Source of the DNA: Bacteroidota bacterium
GTDB lineage: Bacteria > Bacteroidota > Bacteroidia > Cytophagales > Cytophagaceae
Assembly: GCA_023391415.1 (NCBI GenBank)
Contig: JAEWAY010000012.1
Span: forward strand, 124,001-188,000
Reading direction: 5' to 3'
Length of the DNA stretch: 64,000 nucleotides
Made by a program: the position numbers and the translations under genes. Under the pieces are notes generated by a model. The model made no database searches. It saw only the letters and a program-made list of their open reading frames with translations, and was not told the DNA's origin. Shown piece by piece: positions 54,701 through 61,223 of the stretch (its first letter is position 1; every line of letters begins with the position of its first letter).

Positions 54701-55955
54701 CGCCACTACCTATTACAAACGTATTGTGACCTCGACCGGGGCTTGTAGCAATGATAGCGGAGCCGCGGCTTATCGTCTGTTTATCGATCCGCTTGTGGAT
54801 GCCGGAGAAATTGGCGACGAACAGCAATTCTGCAACAGGGATTTGCTTTACCTGGATTATAAGTCGGAGGCTTCCGGTGGAACGAGAATCAACTATACCT
54901 GGATTTTGTCGCCGGATACCGCTAATCCTGTCTGGATACCTATGTACAATAGCGATAGTCCGGATCTGGTGGTCCTAAAAGACAGTCTTCCGGAATATGA
55001 AAGCTTCTTCTTCAAAAGGGTGGCGTCATCGTTGGTTTGCGCGGATACATCGGAAGTGGTTGGAATCTATCCTTGCCTTAACCCATGGATATATGACGAC
55101 TTTCGCGGCACTTGCCAGAATCTGGCTGTTTCCAATCTGATCGTGACCGAAAACGATTATTCCCAGAATGGAGGCGGATTGATCGCGCGGTCCATACCAA
55201 CAAGGCTTCCATCTTTTGGTACCATCGAAATCGACACCGCGGCCAATCGTTATACGTATCAGCCTAACGCCGACTTTGTCGGAAAAGACTCTGTTATCAT
55301 ATTGATATGCGATACGAGCAAGTTTAGAAGATGCAGCGAAAAACTCATAGAGTTTACTGTTTCCTATATCAATACGGCTCCCATAGTTCTCAATGAGCTA
55401 TACTGGAATTACAAAGGTCAGCCAATTTTCGGCAATCTGATAGACAATGACTCCGACAAGGAAGGCGATACGCTATACGTGGCGTCGCCATTTATAAAAC
55501 TTCCGGAATTTGGAACTATAAACCTGGATTCCACCGGACATTTCGACTATGTCCCGGAACATGACTTTATTGGTGTGGATACGCTTATCGTCAATGTCTG
55601 TGATTATTCTTCCACGAGACGCTGCGACCAGACCTTGTGTAGAATAGACACCATGCTATTGGAGATCAAGCCTAATGTGATTTTTGTTCCTGATGGGTTT
55701 TCACCCAATGGCGACAATATCCACGATCGTTTCGTGATTAAGGCGGACATTCCTCCCACCAGTATGGTACTGATTGTATACAACCGCTGGGGCAATCTGA
55801 TTTATGAAAACAAGAGCTATCAGAATGACTGGGATGGAACGGCCAATCGTGGTCTTGTTATCGGTAATGGTGTGCCGGATGGTACTTATTACATATACTA
55901 TAATGTGAATGACGGCGAAGCGGAAGGTTTCAAATATATTACGATCAATCGATAA
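48744..55955 (+). CDS. Giant repeat adhesin with type B T9SS C-terminal domain
   Basis: 2403 aa surface protein. The ATG at 48744 gives a clean signal (MRFSFIYSILIPLLLTIGRA); a GTG at 48699 would add a polar extension. Residues about 20-330 look like a right-handed beta-helix passenger (GTIIRLGKNAELNINGDLKL). Residues about 404-1160 contain eight repeats of about 94 residues with the theme VxG-x2-VCS, AEPGVTY, SSL-x2-GxN, I-x-GC. Residues about 1160-2110 contain ten repeats of a second kind (YxWQxSxDxxxW followed by TxFRRxVxS and a C-x-DT). Two cadherin-like units with NDSDKEGD-type loops come next (2112-2310), then the type B domain (FVPDGFSPNGDNIHDRF, VYNRWGNLIYEN, WDGTANRG). First gene of an operon with PorP/SprF and a PorE-like protein. 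Probable adhesin for gliding or attachment. Confidence 0.9.
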   Translation: MRFSFIYSILIPLLLTIGRAYGQCPTGCDITLSSGGLISSTAANQTICVTASGTYRITNNHPNIKVLVCAPDVIFSNVQPSQDTLNIITYGKRTVIQSAVLNAITHFTTMPESDLTIVPGLNPGKIIYFTLGAYSSMTTGSLTSNSGTIIRLGKNAELNINGDLKLQAAGLLFNQGRVKVTGELTVQGGVNAMNNYCGFASIDIGGNLTLSTGSVNNAGYITSNRINFNGNVPVYMHAGSTIRTKYINSVDRPDLIRGDSISDGGCALFELDGNFGSWNSNLTNSSKINFCRLSGTGTPKLGAATVSCTCSSEEPVCIIQCVKPDAGNDTTVCVVNTINLKDAGQYQTWRVASGNPSITTITPTTGVVAGNFVTGVYRYVLFDTTGTENATCMDTVTVTVNKQPSAGLSVSGGTFCDDQTNATVTIQQAEPGVTYTVLAGARAIASGTNTGSSAANLAIQIPLDSFSLGSTTLSFRATTAACSNITLTATATVVKNKRPSTNLAIEGGFFCSDATNATLRVTGAEPGIRYKVLLGGQEIANNINNGSSPANLTINVPVSSLSPGRNIVQVEAEIAGCGSLAMDETDTIHINALPSGSLTFTGDTVCSDDAFAHVVIRGAEPGVSYSVLLNNVVIGTGGHNNATPQDLEIDNIPVASLATGNNTIRVRAAIAGCANVTLSGTRTIVKNTLPASSLQVTGTTVCSNTTSTTITIHNAEPGVTYKAMLNGVELNTGANSVNTPTSITITIPVSSLSIGMNVVNVQADIAGCATVDLTDTAGVILVPNPSAALAVTGGIVCSNETFAKVTISGTAPNVVYYAYRGNTEVGNNSSATGGELEIAVPTISLSNGLNVINVRAGIEGCDIVSLTDTARIRLVPLPSSGLSLTGDVICSLEDSASVTINGAEPNVTYELYLGGSLVGSARQNATQAGSFAVKIGADKLADGMNTVNVKAVISGCATVDLDQSANVEKVPNPDANVEVEGNIVCSNEPSTKIVIKNSNPNVTYTAYLGTTSVGTAVNTGTSAADLDVPIDNTRLSVGGNPISVRASISGCGTVYLEDTVTITKVALPSSSLAVNGSSICSSTGTSTPITIVNAASGVTYTAYLGTTELGSNTRTGGNGSLTIDIPTSSLNDGLNIISVNADINGCGTVVLANTASVTLDPALTPGSITAVNNTVCSGTSPILNNDALPSGGLSPLTYTWQYSIDNGSTWMNIAGSNTAGPLSSAPSITTDAEYRRIVRSHTCADTSDVIAVQVTGQMDGGDIAASTPYVCGESVVGAINSVGEASGGTGGGILYQWQYSIDGSSWMDISLADNEDYTPQPLSENTYFRRRATNGTGTCDTTYAGPVLISLYLPLTPGAIQSGDTIVCHGSDVVVRSVSLPSNGSPGYSYIWQKSIEPFADWSDIADSDSPSLSYESIGETTRFRRIVVNSCENDTTNGFYEIQVLPNLVTSISFDPVPALLCNTDTLTIVARASNAGVKRRIDWFYNGASFLLPAGQADSVYKNQGVWRNNDKIKVIVYADPDKLCTTPIDSAELTLNVNMAISGNGLTSANQQACEVTDLVPITGSEANGTLATPPYIWQISEDKTSWQDIPGANARDYTPEVTTGLVYYRRIAVSAGACPNDTSTSSIELRLDGQFDPGTLTADPANICQGVVPTFTVTSPTGGLRPYSYQWERSTDNNVWIAISGATDSVYTSSALNISTHFRRRVTTATNVCEYLTPSILIKVDTAVLSSSNTIAENQALCEGETAATISGSRPTGGIQPVTYQWISSPDGSGNWTDIDGETGQNLNPGAMTSTAYFKRIITSTGACSSDTSLMAVEIYVDPALSAGSVDQPASICRDEAVGLTTSAPSGGSLPYKYQWQSSADNEEWNVIANEEASDLQFQELKSSVYVRRVVFSALAKCSDTTAASLVKVDQPVDQSTNNIGLGDALCFGESARTIVGSLPNGGLDNIEYQWVSSPNGVDGWTTIDGARGKDYNPGVITATTYYKRIVTSTGACSNDSGAAAYRLFIDPLVDAGEIGDEQQFCNRDLLYLDYKSEASGGTRINYTWILSPDTANPVWIPMYNSDSPDLVVLKDSLPEYESFFFKRVASSLVCADTSEVVGIYPCLNPWIYDDFRGTCQNLAVSNLIVTENDYSQNGGGLIARSIPTRLPSFGTIEIDTAANRYTYQPNADFVGKDSVIILICDTSKFRRCSEKLIEFTVSYINTAPIVLNELYWNYKGQPIFGNLIDNDSDKEGDTLYVASPFIKLPEFGTINLDSTGHFDYVPEHDFIGVDTLIVNVCDYSSTRRCDQTLCRIDTMLLEIKPNVIFVPDGFSPNGDNIHDRFVIKADIPPTSMVLIVYNRWGNLIYENKSYQNDWDGTANRGLVIGNGVPDGTYYIYYNVNDGEAEGFKYITINR

Positions 55956-55983
55956 ACTGCTTGATTGATAAAGCATCAGGACA

Positions 55984-56913
55984 ATGAAAAAAATAATATT
56001 ATCCATTATAACCGCTCTATCCGCGTTGACGGTCGTCAGAGCTCAACAGGACGCGTTGTTTTCTCAGTATATGTTTAATACAATGCTGATTAATCCCGCC
56101 TATACCGGAAGCAGAGATGTGGTAAGCCTTAACGCGCTTTATAGAAAGCAATGGCTGAATGTAAAGGGCGCTCCAGAGACGATGACGTTTAGCGCGGATA
56201 CGCCTCTGCGGAACGAAAGGATGGGAGCAGGTCTGGTTGTATACAACGATCGGATCGGTTTGGTCAACAATACCGGATTCTACGCGAACTACGCCTACAG
56301 GGCGCGTCTTAACAGTAATTTGCTGTTGTCCATGGGAGTTTCGGCCGGAGCCATGAACTATCGGGCGAATTACTCGGAGGCTCAGCTTAACGAGCATGGA
56401 GAAAGCAACGATCCCGCGTTCGCGAAAAATGTGAATAGGATCCTTCCTAACCTGGGTCTGGGACTTTACCTGAATAGTGACCGGTTTTATATAGGTTTGT
56501 CGATTCCTCACGTTTTAAACAACAAGCTCTCCTCCAACTTTGGAGGCGGAATGACCATCGCCAGGCAATACAGGCATTTGTTTTTAATCGCGGGGTATGT
56601 ATTTGATTTGAATCATTATATGAAGCTAAAGCCATCAACATTGATTAAGCAGGTATATGGCGCGCCGATACAAATGGATTTGAACGCGAACTTGTGGTTT
56701 TACGACCGTATAGCGCTTGGCCTCTCCTATCGTAGTCTTGACGCTCCGGTATTTTTACTGGAAGTTCAAATATTTGATCAGCTTAGGTTTGGTTACGCGT
56801 TCGACTACTCCCATACCAGAGTGCGTCATTATAATGTTGGTACTCATGAAGTCATGCTTCGGTATGAGTTTGGTTACGATAAAGGTAAAATGATTACTCC
56901 ACGGTATTTCTAG
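55984..56913 (+). CDS. PorP/SprF family type IX secretion membrane protein
   Basis: 309 aa with signal MKKIILSIITALSALTVVRA and the family signature ALFSQYMFNTMLINPAYTGS right after it. The barrel strands keep the canonical spacing (GAGLVVYNDRIGLVNNTGFY, YAYRARLNSNLLLSMGVSAG, LPNLGLGLYLNSDRFYIGLS) and the C-terminus ends GTHEVMLRYEFGYDKGK, matching P. gingivalis PorP-like proteins better than the other two copies in the window. Located 28 bases after the giant adhesin and 32 before the PorE-like gene. It likely anchors or chaperones that adhesin in the outer membrane. Confidence 0.92.
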   Translation: MKKIILSIITALSALTVVRAQQDALFSQYMFNTMLINPAYTGSRDVVSLNALYRKQWLNVKGAPETMTFSADTPLRNERMGAGLVVYNDRIGLVNNTGFYANYAYRARLNSNLLLSMGVSAGAMNYRANYSEAQLNEHGESNDPAFAKNVNRILPNLGLGLYLNSDRFYIGLSIPHVLNNKLSSNFGGGMTIARQYRHLFLIAGYVFDLNHYMKLKPSTLIKQVYGAPIQMDLNANLWFYDRIALGLSYRSLDAPVFLLEVQIFDQLRFGYAFDYSHTRVRHYNVGTHEVMLRYEFGYDKGKMITPRYF

Positions 56914-56945
56914 TATATTGGCTATCTATTTCTACTACTAATAAT

Positions 56946-59342
56946 ATGAAATTTAGTATTGTTTCTATTTTGATTGTCACGCTGTTTCAAGGCGGCCTCG
57001 TATTCGCGCAGGGCAGTTTTAACTTCGCCCACAAGCAATATGACAGAATGAAATACGCGCACGCGATCGAACACTATGAAAAGGCTTTGAGGTTTCTGGA
57101 GCCAAGCCCCATAGTATATAAAAATCTGGCTAACTCCTATTATAATATCGGCGATACGCGGAACGCGGAGCGTGTATATACACTGTTTTTTGAAGATACG
57201 ACAGGAGTAGCGGAAAAAGATGAAAAAGCCATATTCGAATATGCTCAGGCTCTGGCCCAAAATGGCCATTATGAGAAGGCCGCGGTCTGGTTTGAAAAGC
57301 ATGCCAGTCTGGGGGGGCAACGTGATGAGCGAAGCAAAGCCTTTTTGGAAGCGTATGACCAGCGTATCGACGATTTTTATAAAGATTCCGCCAACTATTC
57401 TGTAAAAAAGGTCAATTTCAATTCAGCGCAATCTGATTTCAGTCCGGTTTTTTACGACCAGGGAATTGTCTTTTGTAGTTCCCGAAGACAAGAGAATGGT
57501 ATCAGAAGGGTGCACTCCTGGAACAATTCGGCTTTCCTCGATTTATATTATCTTGATACGGCGGGTTTAAAATTCTGGCCATATGAAACGGATAAGCTTG
57601 AAGAGGATTCTACTTCAAAAAAGTACTCCTACCTGCAGGCCAATAAGGAGCTGCATTCCGACGAAACCTACACTACTAGCAATGATTCATATACAGTAGG
57701 TTATTACGCGCATACCTTTAAGCAGGATAAAAGCGCTATAAACACCGCCGAACCCGCGCCTTTCGACTCTAAAATCAATACCAAATTTCATGACGGTCCG
57801 GCGACTTTCAACAAAGAACAGACCGTGATCATCTTTACCCGCAACAATTACAACAAGTGGTTTCCTAAAAAAGATGATAAAAACGTGACTCGTCTCAAGC
57901 TTTACATCTCATTTAAAGATGAGAAGACTGGACAATGGGGCAAAGTAACCGAATTTCCTTTTAATAGCGACGCTTATTCGGTGGGGCATCCGGCATTGTC
58001 TCACGATGGCAAGACGCTTTATTTCTCTTCCGATATGCCGGGAGGTAAAGGTGGTTCCGATTTGTATAAATCTACTTTCAAAAATGGGAAGTGGTCGAAG
58101 CCCGTTAACCTGGGAAGTAAGATCAATACTCCTGGAAACGAACTGTTTCCTTATGTGGATGAAAAGGATGTTTTGTATTTTTCATCCAATGGGCATCCTG
58201 GACTGGGAGGACTGGACCTGTTTAAATTCGACAAGGACGAGGTGACGCATTTAAACTATCCGATCAGTTCGAAAAAGGATGATTTCGGAATCGTTCTCTG
58301 GGATAAGGGCAAGAAAGGTTTTCTTAGTTCCAACAGAGACTTTGGAGGCTTTGACGATGATATCTATATGTTTACCGCGGTCAACAGTATCATGCTGGAA
58401 GGTACGATAAGAGACAAAGTTACCTTAAGGGAGCTTCCCGGAGCTACTATTTCCCTGATGGACAACAGTGGAAAGCTGATCGCTTCCACTCAGGCGGATA
58501 GCGCGGGACAATATCAACTGGAGCTGGATTTTGACGAGTATTATCAGATCTCCGCCGCCAGAAGAAACTACTTTGATACGACTGAAGCCTTTACGACTGT
58601 AAATATAAGGGACAAAGAGGTCAGGCATGATCTCTATATGTGGAATAAAATCGACGTGGCGCTTGTAGGGCTTGTTACGGATCGGGAAACCGGTGAGCCT
58701 ATCGACAGTGTTCATGTGATTATTAAAGAAAAGAATACGAACAAAGAGTTGTTTTCCCTACATACGCTTTCCAATGGCGTGTTCCGGGAAATGCTTGAAG
58801 AGTTGAGAATGAAAGATTCGATCGCTTTCAATATTTACCTCGCCAAGCCCAACTATCTCGCGAGAAACATTCCATTTAGTTCCGTTGTAGCCGATACGGT
58901 TGTCAATCTGCACAAAAGACTGGATCTTGTAATGGACAAAATCAAGGTTGGAACCGACATCGGAAAAATCTTTAACCTGAATCCTATCTATTTCGATCTT
59001 GGCAAATGGGATATCCGCGAAGACGCCGCCGCGGAGTTGGATAAGATGGTGGAAGTAATGAATGAAAACAAAGGTATCGTGATTGAACTGGGAGCGCATA
59101 CGGATTGCCGCGGTAGCGCCTCTTCCAATCTTTCACTGTCTGACAAGAGAGCGAAAGCTTCCGCGGAATATATCGTTTCCAAAGGTATCTCCGAGGATCG
59201 GATCTATGGTAAGGGATACGGTGAAAGCCGATTGATCAACCATTGTGGATGCGAAGGTAGTAAAGTGGTACGATGTTCGGAAGATGAGCACGCCCTCAAT
59301 AGACGAACGGAGTTTGTAGTGGTTAAAACATCTGAATTATAA
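56946..59342 (+). CDS. PorE-like OmpA family protein (TPR, beta-propeller, CRD, OmpA)
   Basis: 798 aa, exported (signal IVSILIVTLFQGGLVFAQG; no lipobox Cys). Domain order: TPR repeats (25-150, HAIEHYEKALRFLEPSPIVY), PD40-type beta-propeller blades (165-450, GHPALSHDGKTLYFSSDMPG and NELFPYVDEKDVLYFSSNGH), two carboxypeptidase-regulatory-like sandwiches (478-570 and 573-660) and a C-terminal OmpA domain (680-798) with IYFDLGKWDIREDAAAELDK and ELGAHTDCRGSASSNLSLSD, which binds peptidoglycan. This is the domain series of PorE of the P. gingivalis type IX system, which links the outer-membrane complex to the cell wall; PorE there is a lipoprotein, whereas this one is not. Third gene of the adhesin operon, so it may be a dedicated PorE for this adhesin/SprF set. 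Confidence 0.88.
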   Translation: MKFSIVSILIVTLFQGGLVFAQGSFNFAHKQYDRMKYAHAIEHYEKALRFLEPSPIVYKNLANSYYNIGDTRNAERVYTLFFEDTTGVAEKDEKAIFEYAQALAQNGHYEKAAVWFEKHASLGGQRDERSKAFLEAYDQRIDDFYKDSANYSVKKVNFNSAQSDFSPVFYDQGIVFCSSRRQENGIRRVHSWNNSAFLDLYYLDTAGLKFWPYETDKLEEDSTSKKYSYLQANKELHSDETYTTSNDSYTVGYYAHTFKQDKSAINTAEPAPFDSKINTKFHDGPATFNKEQTVIIFTRNNYNKWFPKKDDKNVTRLKLYISFKDEKTGQWGKVTEFPFNSDAYSVGHPALSHDGKTLYFSSDMPGGKGGSDLYKSTFKNGKWSKPVNLGSKINTPGNELFPYVDEKDVLYFSSNGHPGLGGLDLFKFDKDEVTHLNYPISSKKDDFGIVLWDKGKKGFLSSNRDFGGFDDDIYMFTAVNSIMLEGTIRDKVTLRELPGATISLMDNSGKLIASTQADSAGQYQLELDFDEYYQISAARRNYFDTTEAFTTVNIRDKEVRHDLYMWNKIDVALVGLVTDRETGEPIDSVHVIIKEKNTNKELFSLHTLSNGVFREMLEELRMKDSIAFNIYLAKPNYLARNIPFSSVVADTVVNLHKRLDLVMDKIKVGTDIGKIFNLNPIYFDLGKWDIREDAAAELDKMVEVMNENKGIVIELGAHTDCRGSASSNLSLSDKRAKASAEYIVSKGISEDRIYGKGYGESRLINHCGCEGSKVVRCSEDEHALNRRTEFVVVKTSEL

Positions 59343-59364
59343 AATCACGTTTTACTGGTATAAG

Positions 59365-59406
59365 AAAAGGCGAAAGGCCGTCCAACAGGACGGCCTTTCG
59401 CCTTTT
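59365..59406 (+). terminator. Strong terminator of the adhesin operon
   Basis: A 19-base perfect stem (59365-59383 and 59388-59406; core GGCGAAAGGCCGTCC / GGACGGCCTTTCGCC) with loop AACA and a T-run at its 3' side. Confidence 0.93.
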
Positions 59407-59691
59407 TAGAGGTTTATTTTGGCAAGATGAATAAGGCTTATGGTGATTGAGGACTCTGAAAGAAGTCATAAGGAAGTGATGATGGGGCTCAGCCAATATA
59501 AAACGCGTATTTAAATATGTATTATTGTAATTATACCTTTATTTTTTAACATGATTTTTTGTTTTTATATAGTTTGTTGAAAATTTAGGTTGATTTTTTA
59601 ACTTGTTTTTTAAATAAATGATATTTTTTTAATAAAATTGTATTTAAAATTAACTAACCAAACTAATTTGTAAACCAACCATTTTATTAAC

Positions 59692-61083
59692 ATGAAAAAG
59701 AAATTGTCTGTTGTTCCTTTTATCGTATTGATCGGTATCGGAATATTATCGCTCATGTATAGTGGTGTTCCATCACTCAACAATGAAGGCTATTGGGAAA
59801 CCTATGGAAGCCAGCTAAGCGTTGGCGATACAGCCTGGATGCTTACCGCGGCCGCTTTGGTTTTTATCATGACACCGGGACTCGCTTTTTTTTATGGCGG
59901 GATGGTAAATTCGAAAAACGTGATCTCAACGATGTTGCAGAGCTTTATCTCCATGGCGGTCGTATCCGTTTTGTGGATCGTCGTTGGTTTTAGCCTCGCG
60001 TTTGGAGAAAGCTTTGGAGGGCTGATCGGCAATCCCGAGACGTTCTTCATGTTTAAAGGCGTTATGGATGGCGCTCCCTGGGTCAACGCGGCCACGGTTC
60101 CGCTTTTGTTGTTCGCGTTGTATCAACTTAAGTTCGCGATCATCACTCCCGCCCTGATTACCGGCGCGTTCGCGGAAAGAATCCGCTTTACTTCCTACGT
60201 TCTTTTTATTTGTCTTTTTGTAATCTTTATTTATACCCCTCTCGCTCATTGGACCTGGCATCCGGATGGCGTATTCGCCCGGATGGGAGTACTTGATTTC
60301 GCGGGAGGCACGGTTGTGCACATGTCGGCGGGTTGGGCGGCCCTCGCTTCCGCCATCTATCTCCGCAAAAGAAGCGAAGCGAAACACAACCCCGCCAATA
60401 TCCCCCTGGTAATGCTTGGAACCGGCCTTTTATGGTTCGGATGGTTTGGTTTTAACGCGGGATCCGCGCTGGGCGCTAATCAGCTTTCCGCCGTCGCGGC
60501 CATGACAACCACGGCCGCTTCCGCCGCCGCCGCGCTCGCCTGGATGTTTTTTGACGCTGTAAAGGGCAAGAAGCCAAACGCTATGGGCATGTGTATCGGG
60601 GCCGTTGTCGGTCTCGTGGCGATCACTCCCGCGGCTGGATTCGTTACTATTTCTCATTCGATTGTCATCGGTATTGTCGCGAGTCTTGTTTCCAGCCTGT
60701 TGGTCGACTACAGGACTTCCAAAACTCAATTGGACGACACTCTTGATGTATTCCCTTGTCATGGAGTCGGCGGCATGGTGGGTATGATTCTGACAGGAGT
60801 TTTCGCCACCAGTTCCGTCAATTCGGTGATTCCAGAAGGTGATAACGGATTGTTTTTTGGTGAAACCAAGTTGTTTCTAAGCCATATGATCGCCTTGATC
60901 GTATCGTCTATTTTCGCCTTTGGAGGTTCCATGGTTCTTCTTTGGCTTACCAATCTTATTTCTCCGCTCCGCGTGGCGGAAATTGAGGAAAAAGCTGGTC
61001 TTGACAACAGCCAGCACGGCGAAGGATACTTATCCTGGGTTGGCGCTTCCGCCGCCGCGACGGAGCGTTCCGTCAGCTTGTAG
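59692..61083 (+). CDS. amtB: Ammonium transporter AmtB
   Basis: 463 aa Amt/Rh family channel. Eleven hydrophobic segments; Amt signature GGTVVHMSAGWAALASAIYL with the pore His210 and the second pore His357 in FPCHGVGGMVGMILTGVF, matching the twin histidines of E. coli AmtB. Also AFFYGGMVNSKNV and LLWFGWFGFNAGSALGANQ. The N-terminus has an extra hydrophobic segment (VVPFIVLIGIGILSLMYSG) that may be a cleaved signal, as in other AmtB proteins. No glnB/glnK gene adjoins it, which is unusual since most amtB genes are linked to a PII gene. Preceded by about 285 very AT-rich bases that should hold its nitrogen-controlled promoter. Confidence 0.95.
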   Translation: MKKKLSVVPFIVLIGIGILSLMYSGVPSLNNEGYWETYGSQLSVGDTAWMLTAAALVFIMTPGLAFFYGGMVNSKNVISTMLQSFISMAVVSVLWIVVGFSLAFGESFGGLIGNPETFFMFKGVMDGAPWVNAATVPLLLFALYQLKFAIITPALITGAFAERIRFTSYVLFICLFVIFIYTPLAHWTWHPDGVFARMGVLDFAGGTVVHMSAGWAALASAIYLRKRSEAKHNPANIPLVMLGTGLLWFGWFGFNAGSALGANQLSAVAAMTTTAASAAAALAWMFFDAVKGKKPNAMGMCIGAVVGLVAITPAAGFVTISHSIVIGIVASLVSSLLVDYRTSKTQLDDTLDVFPCHGVGGMVGMILTGVFATSSVNSVIPEGDNGLFFGETKLFLSHMIALIVSSIFAFGGSMVLLWLTNLISPLRVAEIEEKAGLDNSQHGEGYLSWVGASAAATERSVSL

Positions 61084-61107
61084 CGACTCCATAAGAGTCT
61101 TTTTGAT

Positions 61108-61144
61108 AAGGAGGCCGGTGTAAAGACCGGCCTCTCCTTTTTAT
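61108..61144 (+). terminator. Terminator after amtB
   Basis: GAGGCCGGT (61111-61119) pairs with ACCGGCCTC (61126-61134), followed by TCCTTTTTAT. The stem is short but GC-rich. Confidence 0.8.
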
Positions 61145-61165
61145 GGAGGTGTCGCTAAAATATTC

Positions 61166-61197
61166 TTTGTACTTCGCTCACAATACACCTATCTTCG
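61166..61197 (+). promoter_or_regulatory. Bacteroidota-type promoter of the ABC-F gene
   Basis: TTTG at 61166-61169, then 20 bases, then TATCTTCG at 61190-61197 (one mismatch to TAnnTTTG). Spacing fits the -33/-7 arrangement of Bacteroidota sigma factor promoters; the start codon lies 26 bases further on. Confidence 0.55.
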
Positions 61198-61223
61198 CGG
61201 ATTAAAAATCTTGTTTTAAAGGT

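Noticed and set aside
50000..55100. Tandem repeats that could suggest a CRISPR array or satellite DNA
   Set aside because: The period is about 280 bases, the repeats are divergent at DNA level but conserved as protein within one long frame, so they are adhesin domains.
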